The notes beneath the pieces are model-generated. The model was not told where the DNA came from and did not search any database. It saw nothing but the letters and a program-made list of their open reading frames with translations. 64,000 nt of DNA from assembly GCF_029436685.1 (NCBI RefSeq), contig NZ_JAROCY010000012.1:1-64000 (forward strand), given 5' to 3'. The number at the start of each line of letters is the position of its first letter. Position 1 is the first letter of the stretch. Position numbers and translations under genes: made by a program. This stretch comes from Novosphingobium cyanobacteriorum (GTDB taxonomy: Bacteria; Pseudomonadota; Alphaproteobacteria; Sphingomonadales; Sphingomonadaceae). Shown piece by piece: positions 55,028-64,000 of this stretch.

Positions 55028-55811
55028 CGGCGAAACTGTAACCCGCGCCGTAGAGCGTCTCGATCGCCGAGAACTGCGGGTCCACCGCCCGGAACTTGCG
55101 CCGCAGCCGCTTGATGTGGCTGTCGATGGTGCGATCATCGACGAAGACATCATCGTGATAGGCCGCATCCATCAGCTGGTTGCGCGTCTTGACCACGCCG
55201 GGGCGCAGGGCGAGCGCCTCTAAGATCAAAAATTCGGTGACGGTGAGCGAGACCGGTTCGCCGCTCCACGCAACCTGGTGGCGCGCCGGGTCCATCGTCA
55301 GCCGCCCGCGCCGGATCGGTTCAGGCAAGGGGGCAGGCGCGGCTTCGGCATCGGGCGCGGCATCACGCCGCACGATCTCGCTGCGACGCAGGATCGCGCG
55401 GATGCGCGCGATCAGCAGGCGCTGGCTGAACGGCTTGGCGATATAATCGTCCGCCCCCATCGACAGGCCGAGCGCCTCGTCCGCCTCGTCATCCTTGCTG
55501 GTGAGGAAGATGACCGGCAGCTCGCTCTTCTCGCGCAGGCGGCGCAACAGCTCCAGCCCGTCCATGCGCGGCATCTTGATGTCGCACACCGCAAGATCGG
55601 GCGGATTGTCGAGCAGCGCCTTCAGCGCGGAAGCGCCGTCCGGGTAGAGCCGCGTGGCGAAGCCTTCGGTCTGGAGCGCAATCGAGACGGTGGTGAGAAT
55701 GTTGCGATCATCATCGACCAGGGCGATGACCTGGGGACCTGCTGGCTCGGCACGCGGCGGATCGGCCCTGCCGGCCGGCTCGGTCTTGCTGGCGTCCGGA
55801 TTGCTGGCCAT
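55020..55811 (-). CDS. chvI: ChvI-type response regulator
   Basis: 263 aa OmpR-family regulator. Phospho-acceptor Asp77 in [12 protein letters not shown], Lys in [11 protein letters not shown], and a winged-helix output domain ([40 protein letters not shown]). The extra N-terminal 30 residues are Pro/Ala-rich. ATG 55811 or GTG 55823 are possible starts. Divergent from pckA across about 275 bp; ChvI controls pckA in Agrobacterium, so direct control here is plausible. Confidence 0.93.
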   Translation of the reverse strand: MASNPDASKTEPAGRADPPRAEPAGPQVIALVDDDRNILTTVSIALQTEGFATRLYPDGASALKALLDNPPDLAVCDIKMPRMDGLELLRRLREKSELPVIFLTSKDDEADEALGLSMGADDYIAKPFSQRLLIARIRAILRRSEIVRRDAAPDAEAAPAPLPEPIRRGRLTMDPARHQVAWSGEPVSLTVTEFLILEALALRPGVVKTRNQLMDAAYHDDVFVDDRTIDSHIKRLRRKFRAVDPQFSAIETLYGAGYSFADA

Positions 55812-56085
55812 TTCGATCGTCACCGGGTGCGTGGCAGGGCCTTGGGCTTAGCCTGCGGGGTCCACGCTGGCAACTGCGGGCCGGGAGATCCCGCATGAAG
55901 TGAGACAGTTGATTATCCTGCAACTTGGCGCGCAAAAAACTTCGTTGAACTGGGAGATTTGACGCCGCATGGGGCAATGACTATGCGCGGCTCTCGAGTC
56001 TGCGCATTCGTATTCAAGCTTTGCGTTGCGCAAACTGTCCAAATTCGCGCGGCCTGCTCCAAGGCCGTACCACGGGAGGTCTGAA

Positions 56086-57702
56086 GTGTCCGATACCCTG
56101 CTCAAAACCGGCCTTAACGTTTCGCTTTCGCAGCAGGGCTTTCCGGAACCGGCCGAGCTGTTCGCCAACTTGGGCACGGCCGCGCTGGTGGAACACGCAC
56201 TGAAGCGCGGCGAAGGCAAGCTGACCCGCGACGGTGCGCTGCTGGTGGATACCGGCAAGTTCACCGGGCGTTCCGTGAAGGACAAGTTCGTGGTGCGCGA
56301 CGCCACCACCGAAACCTCGATCAACTGGGGCAAGATCAACCAGCCGATGTCGCCCGATCACTGGGCGAACCTGAAGGCGGACTTCATCGAAGCGCTGAAG
56401 GGACGCGACGAGCTGTTTGTTGCCGACCTGTTCGGCGGAAGCCAGCCGGAATACCGCGTGAACGTGCGCGTCATCACCCAGATGGCCTGGCACAGCCTGT
56501 TCGTGCGGACGCTGCTGGTGCGGCCGACCGCTGAAGAACTCGCCACGTTCGCGCCCGAATACACCATCATCAACCTGCCCAGCTTCAAGGCGAACCCGGA
56601 ACGCCACGGCTGCCGCAGCGACACGGTCATCGCGGTCAACTTTACCGAGAAGCTGATCCTGATCGGCAACACCGAGTATTCCGGCGAGATGAAGAAGGGC
56701 GTGTTCGGCCTGCTGAACTACCTGCTGCCGGCGCAGGGCGTGATGCCGATGCACTGTTCGGCCAATATCGGCGCGGACGGCACCAGCGCGATCTTCTTCG
56801 GCCTTTCCGGCACGGGCAAGACCACGCTTTCCGCCGACGCCAGCCGCACCCTGATCGGTGACGACGAACATGGCTGGTCGGACACGGCGGTCTTCAACTT
56901 CGAAGGCGGCTGCTATGCCAAGATGATCGACCTTTCGGCCGAGGGCGAGCCCGAGATCTACGCCACGACGAAGATGTTCGGCACGATCCTTGAAAACGTG
57001 GCTATGGACGAGAAGACCCGCGAGCTGGACTTCACCGACAAGAGCAAGACCGAGAACACGCGCGGCGCCTATCCCATCGAGTTCATCCCGAACACCAGCG
57101 AGAAGAACCTCGGTCCCCCGCCGTCGAACATCATCTTCCTGACCGCCGACGCGTTCGGCGTGCTGCCGCCGATCGCGCGGCTGACGCCGGAGCAGGCGAT
57201 GTATCACTTCCTGTCGGGCTACACTGCCAAGGTCGCCGGCACGGAAATCGGCGTGACCGAACCCGAAGCCACGTTCTCGACCTGCTTTGGCGCAGCGTTC
57301 ATGCCGCGTCACCCGTCGGTCTATGGCAACCTGCTGAAGGAACGCATCGCCAAGGGCGGCGCACAGTGCTGGCTGGTCAACACCGGCTGGTCCGGCGGCA
57401 AGGCGACCACGCCGGGGATCAAGCGCATGCCGATCAAGGCCACCCGCGCGCTGCTAAACGCCGCGCTCGACGGCAGCCTGAACAGCGTCGAATTCCGCGA
57501 AGATCCGAACTTCGGCTTCGAAGTGCCGGTGGCTGTGCCGGGTGTCGACACCGCGCTGCTCGATCCGCGCGGCGCATGGCCCGATGCGGCGGAATACGAC
57601 AAGACCGCGCAGGAACTGGTGCGCAAGTTCATCGACAACTTCGAGCAATTCGCCGAGCATGTTGATGAATCCGTGCGCCAGGCCGCTCCGGTCGCCGCGT
57701 AA
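56086..57702 (+). CDS. pckA: Phosphoenolpyruvate carboxykinase (ATP)
   Basis: 538 aa, ATP-dependent form. Converts oxaloacetate to phosphoenolpyruvate, the first step of gluconeogenesis. Walker [16 protein letters not shown] (about residues 237-251), GDDEHGWSD (metal/ATP), and [18 protein letters not shown]. The start is GTG 56086, fixed by GGGAGG six bases upstream; the frame is open further up. A strong terminator follows. Divergent from chvI, its likely regulator. Confidence 0.97.
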   Translation: MSDTLLKTGLNVSLSQQGFPEPAELFANLGTAALVEHALKRGEGKLTRDGALLVDTGKFTGRSVKDKFVVRDATTETSINWGKINQPMSPDHWANLKADFIEALKGRDELFVADLFGGSQPEYRVNVRVITQMAWHSLFVRTLLVRPTAEELATFAPEYTIINLPSFKANPERHGCRSDTVIAVNFTEKLILIGNTEYSGEMKKGVFGLLNYLLPAQGVMPMHCSANIGADGTSAIFFGLSGTGKTTLSADASRTLIGDDEHGWSDTAVFNFEGGCYAKMIDLSAEGEPEIYATTKMFGTILENVAMDEKTRELDFTDKSKTENTRGAYPIEFIPNTSEKNLGPPPSNIIFLTADAFGVLPPIARLTPEQAMYHFLSGYTAKVAGTEIGVTEPEATFSTCFGAAFMPRHPSVYGNLLKERIAKGGAQCWLVNTGWSGGKATTPGIKRMPIKATRALLNAALDGSLNSVEFREDPNFGFEVPVAVPGVDTALLDPRGAWPDAAEYDKTAQELVRKFIDNFEQFAEHVDESVRQAAPVAA

Positions 57703-57718
57703 CGCAACTGCCCTTCGC

Positions 57719-57738
57719 GTCCCCGCGTTGGCGGGGAC
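57719..57738. repeat. GTCCCCGC hairpin
   Basis: Perfect 8-bp stem with loop gttg directly after pckA; a common extragenic element type. May add to termination. Confidence 0.5.
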
Positions 57739-57756
57739 CCTTGGCAAGACAGCAAG

Positions 57757-57792
57757 GAGGCTCCGCCCACCCGGCGGGGCCTCTTTCTTTTT
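57757..57792 (+). terminator. Rho-independent terminator of pckA
   Basis: 11-bp stem (57757-57767 with 57773-57783, one G-U pair) followed by TTTCTTTTT. It lies 55 bp beyond the pckA stop and before the next gene. Confidence 0.85.
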
Positions 57793-57819
57793 CGCGCCCT
57801 TTTCTTTCAGGAATTGTCC

Positions 57820-58266
57820 ATGACCGATCACCCGATCCGCCCCTTCCCCTCGGATGAGGCGGTGCGCCATGTGGGCGAAGGCCTGCTCGACCGCACGCTG
57901 CCGAAAGAGGATTGGACGCACGAGGCCCATCTGGCGTCCTGCCTGTGGCTGCTGCGCGAACGGTGCGATGTGGTGCCTGAGCGTGACCTGCCGGCGATCA
58001 TCAGCAGCTACAACCTGGCGACGGGCGGCGAGAACACCGACAGTGCCGGCTATCACGAAACGCTGACGCAGCTTTACGCACGCGGGGTGCGCGCCTTCAA
58101 CGCGACGTTGCCGGCCGACCTGCCACTGGTTGATGCGGTGAACGCGCTGCTGGCCAGCGAGATCGCCCCGCGCGACTGGCCGCTGTGCTTCTATTCGCGC
58201 GAGCGGCTGTTCAGCGTGGAAGCACGGCGCGGCTGGGTGGAGCCCGACCTCGCCCCGGCCGGCTGA
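57820..58266 (+). CDS. Hypothetical protein
   Basis: 148 aa. All-helical looking, with DRTLPKEDWTHEAHLASCLW near the N-terminus and ETLTQLYARGVRAFNATLPA in the middle; C-terminus RLFSVEARRGWVEPDLAP. The WTHEAHL motif recurs in a family of uncharacterised bacterial proteins, but I cannot assign function. ATG 57820 selected. Converges with the J-domain gene, no intervening base. Confidence 0.75.
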   Translation: MTDHPIRPFPSDEAVRHVGEGLLDRTLPKEDWTHEAHLASCLWLLRERCDVVPERDLPAIISSYNLATGGENTDSAGYHETLTQLYARGVRAFNATLPADLPLVDAVNALLASEIAPRDWPLCFYSRERLFSVEARRGWVEPDLAPAG

Positions 58267-58857
58267 TCAGGCGAAGGCGCCGCTGCCACGCAGCAGGTTA
58301 TAGGATTCGACCACCTGCTGCAGCCGCGCTTCGTGACTGCGATCGCCACCATTGCGATCGGGGTGGAAGCGGCGGACAAGCTCGGAATAGCGGCTGCGCA
58401 GGGCCTTGCGATCGGCATCGAAGCCGAGGCCGAGCACTTCGTAGGCGCGGCGCTGATCGGGGTTCAGCCCGCGCCGGGTGGCTTCCATCGCCGCTTCATG
58501 ATCGGCGCGACGCATGCGGGCGCGCTGGGCGATGGCCTCCAGCGGGTCAGCAAAGTCGCTCCAGCGCGGGGCCTGATCGATGCCGGCATCGGGGCGGAAG
58601 GCGCGCGTGGTGGATTCCCAGCCGGCGGTGGGGGACTGCGCCTCCATGATCTCGTCCGGCGTCATCCCGGCGAAGAAATCGTAGCCTGCGTTGAACTGGC
58701 GCACATGATCGAGGCAGAACCAGCGGTAGTCACCCGGTCCGTCGAAGCCGGAGGGGCGCACGCCGGGCGCGCGGAACTCGCCCGGCAGGTCACAGCCGGG
58801 GGCATTGCAGATGCGGCCGGCGCCTTCCACCCGACCATGGAACCTATTCTGTTTCAT
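58267..58857 (-). CDS. J-domain (DnaJ-like) protein
   Basis: 196 aa. C-terminal J domain: AYEVLGLGFDADRKALRSRY, HPD motif in RRFHPDRNGGD and LQQVVESYNLLR. The N-terminal half has a putative zinc-binding C-x4-C pair (RICNAPGCDLPGEF) and YRWFCLDHVRQFNAGYDFF. A co-chaperone for a DnaK, type III by structure. Starts ATG 58857, divergent from bolA by 40 bp. In many alphaproteobacteria this bolA/J-domain pair adjoins cobS; here cobS is 20 kb away. Confidence 0.9.
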   Translation of the reverse strand: MKQNRFHGRVEGAGRICNAPGCDLPGEFRAPGVRPSGFDGPGDYRWFCLDHVRQFNAGYDFFAGMTPDEIMEAQSPTAGWESTTRAFRPDAGIDQAPRWSDFADPLEAIAQRARMRRADHEAAMEATRRGLNPDQRRAYEVLGLGFDADRKALRSRYSELVRRFHPDRNGGDRSHEARLQQVVESYNLLRGSGAFA

Positions 58858-58897
58858 CGCGCTTCCACATGGGGCGTTAGCGGGTAATATGGAAGCC

Positions 58898-59170
58898 ATG
58901 ACCGGACCGATCGCCCTTGAAATCGAACGAAAGCTGACCGACGCTTTCACCCCTTCCCGCCTTGCCGTGATCAACGACAGCGCCAGCCACGCGGGCCACT
59001 CCGGCCACGACGGGTCGGGCGAATCGCACTTTACCGTGGAGATCGAAAGCGCCGCCTTTGCCGGCGTATCGCGACTGCAGCGGCAGCGCATGGTCAACGC
59101 CGCGCTGGGCGACCTGCCGGGCCAGCGCGTGCATGCGCTGGCCATCAAGGCGCGGGCGCCCGGAGAATGA
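58898..59170 (+). CDS. bolA: BolA-family protein
   Basis: 90 aa. BolA fold: ALEIERKLTDAFTPSRLAVI, the conserved histidine in SHFTVEIESAAFAGVSRLQR, and the C-terminal ALGDLPGQRVHALAIKARAP. The loop NDSASHAGHSGHDGS is the variable Fe-S/metal-interacting loop. Works with monothiol glutaredoxins in Fe-S/iron regulation or as a DNA-binding regulator. ATG 58898 or 58889. ATGA-coupled to the nudix gene. Confidence 0.93.
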   Translation: MTGPIALEIERKLTDAFTPSRLAVINDSASHAGHSGHDGSGESHFTVEIESAAFAGVSRLQRQRMVNAALGDLPGQRVHALAIKARAPGE

Positions 59171-59616
59171 CCGCGCCGCGCCGCATCCGCCGGGCGGCGC
59201 GCATCCTGCTGCTGGACGAAGCGGAACGGCTGCTGCTGTTCCGCTTTGCACCCGACGGCCGTCGCGCGTTCTGGTGCGGCGTTGGTGGGGAGTGTGACCC
59301 CGGCGAGGACTTTGCCCAGGCGGCGGTGCGCGAACTGTTCGAGGAAACCGGGCTGCAGGTGCCGCATTGCGGGCCTGAAATCGCGCGTCGGGCGGACGAT
59401 TACCTGACGCTGGAGGGTGAACCTATCACTTCGGACGAGCGCTTCTTCCGCGTGATCACCACCACCTTCACCCCGGACACCAGAGGGCATACTCCGCTGG
59501 AGCAGGCAATGATCCGCGACCATCGCTGGTTTACGCGGGCAGAGCTGGCAGCCTGGCACGAGCCGATCTTCCCGGTGAACATCCTCGAACTGCTCGATCT
59601 TGAGGTGCAGGCATGA
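59167..59616 (+). CDS. NUDIX hydrolase
   Basis: 149 aa. Complete Nudix box: GGECDPGEDFAQAAVRELFE followed by ETGL. Flanking RRAARILLLDEAERLLLFRF is typical. Hydrolyses a nucleoside diphosphate linked to another moiety; substrate unknown. Starts in the bolA stop (ATGA) and its own stop overlaps the pirin start, so the three genes are one unit. Confidence 0.93.
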   Translation: MTAPRRIRRAARILLLDEAERLLLFRFAPDGRRAFWCGVGGECDPGEDFAQAAVRELFEETGLQVPHCGPEIARRADDYLTLEGEPITSDERFFRVITTTFTPDTRGHTPLEQAMIRDHRWFTRAELAAWHEPIFPVNILELLDLEVQA

Positions 59617-60503
59617 CCGATCCCGTGATCCAGACCATCACGCCCTCCACCCATGATCTGGGCGCGTTCCAGGTGCGGCGGGCGATCCCTTCGCGCCAGC
59701 GGACGATGGTGGGTCCGTTCATCTTCGTGGACCAGTTCGGCCCGGCGCACCTGCCCGATGGCGCGGCGATGGACGTGCGCCCGCACCCGCACATCAACCT
59801 CGCCACGGTGACCTGGCTGTTCGAAGGGGCGATCGAACATCGCGACAGCCTCGGCTCCTTCGCCACGATCCGGCCGGGGCAGGTCAACCTGATGACCGCC
59901 GGGCGCGGCATCGTCCATTCCGAGCGCAGCCCGGCAAGCGAGCGACCGGGCGGCCCGCGGCTCTATGGCATGCAGACCTGGCTGGCCCTGCCGGATGGAT
60001 GCGAGGAGATCGATCCCGCGTTCGAGCAGGTTACAGACCTGCCCTTGGTGGAAGACGGCTGCGCCAGCGCGCGGGTCATCATGGGCACGCTCTGGGGCGC
60101 CACCGCGCGAACCACGCAGCATGCCGCCACGATCTATGCCGAGATCGTGCTCGCGCCCGCCGGCGCGCTGCCGATCGAGGCGGAGGCGGATGAGCGGGCG
60201 GTGATGCTGGTGGGTGGCGAGGCGAGCATCGAAGGGCAGCCGCTGGGGCTGTACGATCTGGTCGTGCTGGCACCGGGCGCGGAACTGCGCCTTTCGAGCG
60301 ACAGGGGCGGACGGGTGATGCTGATGGGCGGGGAGGCATTTACCACGCCGCGCCATGTCTGGTGGAACTTCGTCAGTTCCAGCCGCGACAGGATCAACCA
60401 GGCCAAGCACGATTGGGAGGGCGGCCGTTTTCCCAAGGTGCCGGGCGACGAGGAGGAGTTCATCCCCCTGCCCCGCATCGCCACCACGGTCAGCTATCCA
60501 TAA
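59613..60503 (+). CDS. Pirin family protein
   Basis: 296 aa bicupin. Metal ligands appear in RPHPHINLATVTWLFEGAIE and HRDSLGS, with GRGIVHSERSPA downstream; QTWLALPDGCEEIDPAFEQ links the domains. Some pirins have quercetin dioxygenase activity, others act as redox-sensitive cofactors. Role here unknown. ATGA overlap with the nudix gene; 20 bp before the epoxide-hydrolase-like gene. Confidence 0.93.
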   Translation: MTDPVIQTITPSTHDLGAFQVRRAIPSRQRTMVGPFIFVDQFGPAHLPDGAAMDVRPHPHINLATVTWLFEGAIEHRDSLGSFATIRPGQVNLMTAGRGIVHSERSPASERPGGPRLYGMQTWLALPDGCEEIDPAFEQVTDLPLVEDGCASARVIMGTLWGATARTTQHAATIYAEIVLAPAGALPIEAEADERAVMLVGGEASIEGQPLGLYDLVVLAPGAELRLSSDRGGRVMLMGGEAFTTPRHVWWNFVSSSRDRINQAKHDWEGGRFPKVPGDEEEFIPLPRIATTVSYP

Positions 60504-60523
60504 CAGATAAAGGGAGAGACGGC

Positions 60524-61420
60524 ATGGAACAGCAGAGGGTCTCGCTCGCCAGCGGCATCGAGCTGGACATTGTGGACACCGGCCCGCGCGATGCGCCGGT
60601 GCTGATGTTCCTGCACGGCTTTCCGGAATCGCACCGCACCTGGCGGCACCAGATAGCGCACCTTTCCAACCGCTTCCGCTGCATCGCGCCCGACCAGCGC
60701 GGCTATCGTGGATCGTCCAAGCCGCTGGACGTGGCCAGCTATACCCCGGACAAGCTGATCGGAGACGTGTTCCAGCTGGCCGATGCGCTGGGCGTGGTGA
60801 AGTTTACGGTGATCGGCCATGATTGGGGCGGCGTGATCGCCTGGGGCGTGGCGATGATGGGCCAAGGCACGCGGGTATCGCGCGCGGTGATCGCCAATGC
60901 GCCGCACCCGGCGGTGTTCCAGCGGCTGCTTTACACGGACCCGGTGCAACGCGCCGCGAGCCAATACATGCGCGCCTTTCGCGATACCGCCAATGACGCG
61001 ATGGTGCGCGAACACGGCCTTGCCGCATTGCTGGCCCAGGCGCTCAACTGGGAGCGGTCCCCAACGATCGAGGATGCGGAACGCGATGCGCTCTTCGCCG
61101 ACTGGTCAAACCCCGATGCGGCCATCGCCATGCTCAACTGGTACCGTGCCAGCCCGATCGACGTGCCGCCGATGGATGCGCCATTCGCGCTGCCTGCGGG
61201 CTATGCCCCGCCACCGCTGCCGCAACTGCTGATCCCCACGCTGGTGATATGGGCGATGGACGACCTCGCCCTGCCGCCTGCTAACCTGGACGGGCTGGAC
61301 GCGATGATCCCGCAGCTGGCGATCGAGGAAGTGAGCGATTGCGGGCACTTCGTGCCGTGGGAAGCGCCGGGCCGGGTCAACGCCGCGCTCGACGCGTTCC
61401 TTGATCGCACCGATGGCTGA
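60524..61420 (+). CDS. Epoxide hydrolase/haloalkane dehalogenase-like alpha/beta hydrolase
   Basis: 298 aa. Oxyanion motif FLHGFPESHRTW, nucleophile Asp in VIGHDWGGVIAWG, acid region WAMDDLALPP and catalytic His in DCGHFVPWEAP. The Asp nucleophile is typical of epoxide hydrolases and dehalogenases. Substrate not deducible. ATG 60524 follows AGGGAGAG. Fourth gene of the bolA operon; overlaps ltrA by 8 bp. Confidence 0.9.
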   Translation: MEQQRVSLASGIELDIVDTGPRDAPVLMFLHGFPESHRTWRHQIAHLSNRFRCIAPDQRGYRGSSKPLDVASYTPDKLIGDVFQLADALGVVKFTVIGHDWGGVIAWGVAMMGQGTRVSRAVIANAPHPAVFQRLLYTDPVQRAASQYMRAFRDTANDAMVREHGLAALLAQALNWERSPTIEDAERDALFADWSNPDAAIAMLNWYRASPIDVPPMDAPFALPAGYAPPPLPQLLIPTLVIWAMDDLALPPANLDGLDAMIPQLAIEEVSDCGHFVPWEAPGRVNAALDAFLDRTDG

Positions 61421-62654
61421 ACTGACCCCGCCGCACCGGTCGCTGCTGCGCAACCACGGCGGCGGCCACGCGCCGGTCAGCAATCTCGAGCTGTTCTTCG
61501 ACCTGGTTTACGTCTTCGCGATCACGCAGGTTTCGCACACCCTGCTGATGCACCTCAGCTGGACCGGCTTTGCCGAGGCGACGGTGCTGTTCGGCGCCGT
61601 CTGGTGGGCGTGGATGTACACCACCTGGGCGGCGAACTGGGCCGAGCCCGAGCGCGTGCCGGTGCGGATCATGCTGCTGGTGGCGATGCTTGCCAGCATG
61701 GTGATGGCGGTCGCCATGCCCCGCGCTTTCGCCACCGCGCCCGACGATCGCGGCCTGTTGTTCGTGTGCAGCTATCTTGCGCTGCAGGTGGGCCGCAGCG
61801 TGTTCATGGCGCTGGCGATGTGGCGCGATGAACGGGTCGCGGCGATGACCATGGTCCGGATCGCGGCATGGTTCTCACTGTCCACCCCGTGCTGGATCGG
61901 CGGAGCGTTGACGCAGGAAGAGAGCCACCGGCTGGCGTTGTGGGCGGTTGCGCTTGTCGCCGAATATGCCGGGCCGATCCGTGGCTATCGCCTGCCTCTC
62001 CTTGGCCGGTCGCAGCCATCGGACTGGACCATATCGGGCAGCCACATGGCCGAACGCTGCGCGCTGTTCATCATCATCGCGCTGGGCGAAGGCGTGGTTG
62101 TGACCGGCGCCAACTTCGCCGCCGCCCCACCCATGGGTCCGCGCATCACCGCCTTCCTGCTCGCCTTCGTCGGCTCTGCGCTGATGTGGTGGATCTACTT
62201 CGATGTGGGCGCGGAACGCGGCGCCAAGCACATCGAAAACCACGCCGAGCCCGGCCGGGTGGCGCGCAACGCCTACACCTACCTGCACATGCCGATCGTA
62301 GCGGGCGTGGTGGTGAGCGCCGTAGCGGACGCATTAATTCTCGAGGAGCCACGCGGCCCGGTGACGGAGGGGCTGGTGCTGACCCAGTGCGGCGGCCTGC
62401 TGGTCTACCTGCTCGGCACGGCGGTGTTCAAACGCTTCGGCAACCGCCTTGGCAACACGCCGCTCAGCCACCTGGCAGGAATCGCCCTGCTGCTCGGCCT
62501 CGGCGGCTGGAGCCTGTGGCGCGGACCCTCGGCCATCGGCTTCTTCGGCTGCAGCGTCGTCGTATTGGCGGTGGTGGCGATGTGGGAATGGGGTTCCTAC
62601 CACGGCGGGTGGGAGGAACGCATCGGCCGCCTGTTCAGGCGCCGGGCGGGCTGA
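61413..62654 (+). CDS. Low temperature requirement protein A (LtrA) family
   Basis: 413 aa, about ten or more transmembrane helices. LtrA signature near the N-terminus: VSNLELFFDLVYVFAITQVS, then WWAWMYTTWAANWAEPERV and ERCALFIIIALGEGVVVTGA. LtrA was named for Listeria growth in the cold; its biochemical role is unknown. ATG 61413 chosen (TTG 61401 also in frame). Last gene of the bolA-nudix-pirin-hydrolase-ltrA run. Confidence 0.9.
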   Translation: MAELTPPHRSLLRNHGGGHAPVSNLELFFDLVYVFAITQVSHTLLMHLSWTGFAEATVLFGAVWWAWMYTTWAANWAEPERVPVRIMLLVAMLASMVMAVAMPRAFATAPDDRGLLFVCSYLALQVGRSVFMALAMWRDERVAAMTMVRIAAWFSLSTPCWIGGALTQEESHRLALWAVALVAEYAGPIRGYRLPLLGRSQPSDWTISGSHMAERCALFIIIALGEGVVVTGANFAAAPPMGPRITAFLLAFVGSALMWWIYFDVGAERGAKHIENHAEPGRVARNAYTYLHMPIVAGVVVSAVADALILEEPRGPVTEGLVLTQCGGLLVYLLGTAVFKRFGNRLGNTPLSHLAGIALLLGLGGWSLWRGPSAIGFFGCSVVVLAVVAMWEWGSYHGGWEERIGRLFRRRAG

Positions 62655-63708
62655 CACCGAGCCATTCCACCCACGCGCCATGGGCATGCGCGGTGCCGAG
62701 CAGGACCGGCTCGCCATCCCCCGGCCAGTGCCGCACGGTCAATTCATGGCGGAAGGTCTGCCGGTTTGTTTCCAGCATGATCCACGCCAGCCGCCGTTCC
62801 GGCGTGGCGCGTGCGCCCGCCGCGGCAATGGCCGCCTCGATCCGGGCGCGCGTTTCCTCTGGCAGGTATTGCCAGACGATCGAGTGATAGATCACGCGCG
62901 TGGTGTCATGCTCCTGCGGCGCAGCCAGCCGCGCCTCAACGAAATCTGCCGCGTCCATCGCCGAAACCAGCGGCGGCTTCTGGGCGGCAAAGCCAATGGC
63001 CGCGTCGATCCGCGCGATCCGCTCGGTCACTTCCGCCCAGACATAGCTCTTCAGCCGCAGCGCCTGTGCCGGGTCTGACAGGTCCACCGGCGTGCGGTCA
63101 CAACCCTGGATGGCGGTGATTGCAATGTCTGCGGCGGGCGGCGGTGGCCCGCGCCATTCGGGCACGATCTGCATGGGCGAATCGGCAGGCCCCACGGTGG
63201 TGCCGCCCAGATCGAAGCGGAAGCGCTCCATCATCGTGTTAACGCCCGCGCTGGCGCCCAGTTCGTTCAGTTCGAAGCGGGAGCCCCAGCGCTGGGCCAG
63301 CCAGAGCAACCCGGCCATGATCGAGGCGGAGCGGCCCGCCTCGTTGGTCTGCGGTGGTCCGCCGAGCCACGGCAGCAGGGCTTCATCATGATCGCGCGTT
63401 ACTGCAACGACCAACGCATCCACCGAGTCCTGATCGGCAACTTCGCCCCGATAGACCGGGGCAAGCCGCGAATCCGCGCCACTCAGCGCCAGGAAGTGGT
63501 GCCCGCCCGCCAGCCGCAGCGGCATCGCATCCTCCAGCGGCTTGCCCGGCCATGCCGCGATACGCCGACCCACCGCCGTTGCCCCATCGAGCAGCCGCAG
63601 CTGCGCCCGCACCACCCGCCCGGTGCATGGCGCGCCGTTGTTTGCGGCATGATCGGCCTGCCATCGGATAGCGTCAGCGATCCGTTCGATCTCCATGATC
63701 GGTTGCAT
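62635..63708 (-). CDS. DUF2332 family protein
   Basis: 357 aa. IADAIRWQADHAANNGAPCT, GGHHFLALSG, LNELGASAGVNTMMERFRFD and VIYHSIVWQYLPEETR are DUF2332 hallmarks. The ELGASAGVN stretch recalls a SAM-binding loop, but no activity is known. ATG 63708 chosen. Converges with ltrA (20-bp overlap) and diverges from hisG (42 bp), an order seen in sphingomonads. Confidence 0.9.
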   Translation of the reverse strand: MQPIMEIERIADAIRWQADHAANNGAPCTGRVVRAQLRLLDGATAVGRRIAAWPGKPLEDAMPLRLAGGHHFLALSGADSRLAPVYRGEVADQDSVDALVVAVTRDHDEALLPWLGGPPQTNEAGRSASIMAGLLWLAQRWGSRFELNELGASAGVNTMMERFRFDLGGTTVGPADSPMQIVPEWRGPPPPAADIAITAIQGCDRTPVDLSDPAQALRLKSYVWAEVTERIARIDAAIGFAAQKPPLVSAMDAADFVEARLAAPQEHDTTRVIYHSIVWQYLPEETRARIEAAIAAAGARATPERRLAWIMLETNRQTFRHELTVRHWPGDGEPVLLGTAHAHGAWVEWLGVSPPGA

Positions 63709-63750
63709 GAGGTTGCCCTTTCCGGCCCTTTGCCATAGGGGCGGGCGGCT

Positions 63751-64000
63751 ATGACCTCCGCCCAACCACTCGTTTTCGCCCTGCCCAAGGGCCGCATCCT
63801 CGACGAGGCGCTGCCGCTGCTCGAACAGGCGGGAGTGGTGCCCGATGCGGACTTCTTCAACAAGTCCTCGCGCGCCCTGTCGTTCGCCACGAACAGGCCG
63901 GACGTGAAGATCATCCGCGTGCGCGCTTTCGATGTCGCCACCTTCGTCGCCCACGGCGCGGCGCAGATCGGCGTGGTCGGCTCCGACGTGATCGACGAAT
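63751..64000 (+). CDS. hisG: ATP phosphoribosyltransferase (5' part, cut by window end)
   Basis: First 83 codons: [54 protein letters not shown]. This is the N-terminal domain of HisG, which joins ATP and PRPP in the first step of histidine synthesis. The start ATG 63751 is well supported by ALPKGRIL close to the N-terminus. The gene runs off the window. Confidence 0.93.
   Translation, partial: MTSAQPLVFALPKGRILDEALPLLEQAGVVPDADFFNKSSRALSFATNRPDVKIIRVRAFDVATFVAHGAAQIGVVGSDVIDE

Overview
The window is GC-rich, densely packed bacterial chromosome with no rRNA, tRNA, CRISPR, transposase or phage genes that I can see. Gene content points to an alphaproteobacterium of the Sphingomonadales (Novosphingobium/Sphingobium-like). 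The clues are a ChvI/ChvG two-component pair joined to a short HprK, RapZ, a mannose-type EIIA and HPr; a tsaD-gpsA run divergent from hemC-hemD-mitofilin; a bolA / J-domain gene pair; a PafA-type alkaline phosphatase resembling Sphingomonas SPAP; and several small sphingomonad families (DUF3617, DUF3597, DUF2332, DUF1428). The assignment is inferred from gene content, not from a database search.

Layout. 0.1-3.3 kb holds a transglutaminase / alpha-E / circularly permuted ATP-grasp operon, a predicted but biochemically poorly defined peptide-ligase system. 3.5-10.1 kb holds a lipase-like hydrolase, a DUF3617 lipoprotein, a soluble chemoreceptor-like protein, uvrB, a higBA toxin-antitoxin pair, a lipoprotein and a membrane helix-hairpin-helix protein. 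10.3-21.6 kb holds a flippase-gpsA-tsaD run, hemC-hemD-mic60-like, a UbiH-type monooxygenase with a PafA phosphatase, and a DsbD-type reductase. 21.7-29.9 kb holds an SDR, parC, a PfpI/DJ-1 protein with an acidic tail, an iron alcohol dehydrogenase, and a ferredoxin with two tandem cysteine desulfurases facing a hydrolase. 29.9-32.2 kb holds small proteins, an RTX calcium-binding protein and a 418-bp regulatory-looking gap. 32.2-36.7 kb is an eight-gene TetR-led operon (DUF1428, VOC, GST, PhnB-like, GST, SRPBCC, GFA) with five successive ATGA overlaps and a perfect 24-bp operator. 36.8-46.6 kb holds a GST, cobS, a GGDEF-EAL protein, a quinone-reductase-like enzyme, truA, fmt, recR, def with a polyhistidine insert, and a Cys-rich copper-storage-like protein. 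46.7-51 kb holds rmuC, lipoproteins and an SpoU methyltransferase. 51.1-57.8 kb is the PTS-related/ChvGI regulatory block divergent from pckA. 57.8-64 kb holds a J-domain protein, a bolA-nudix-pirin-hydrolase-ltrA operon, a DUF2332 protein and the 5' end of hisG.

Functional themes. Translation and tRNA maturation (tsaD, truA, fmt, def, SpoU methyltransferase), tetrapyrrole synthesis (hemC, hemD), envelope work (flippase, DsbD-like, mic60-like, lipoproteins), DNA repair (uvrB, recR, rmuC), Fe-S and sulfur supply, electrophile handling (the TetR operon), and carbon/acid-stress control (PTS, ChvGI, pckA). Intergenic regions carry several hairpin repeats and one degenerate GACTGAG-type repeat found at two distant loci.
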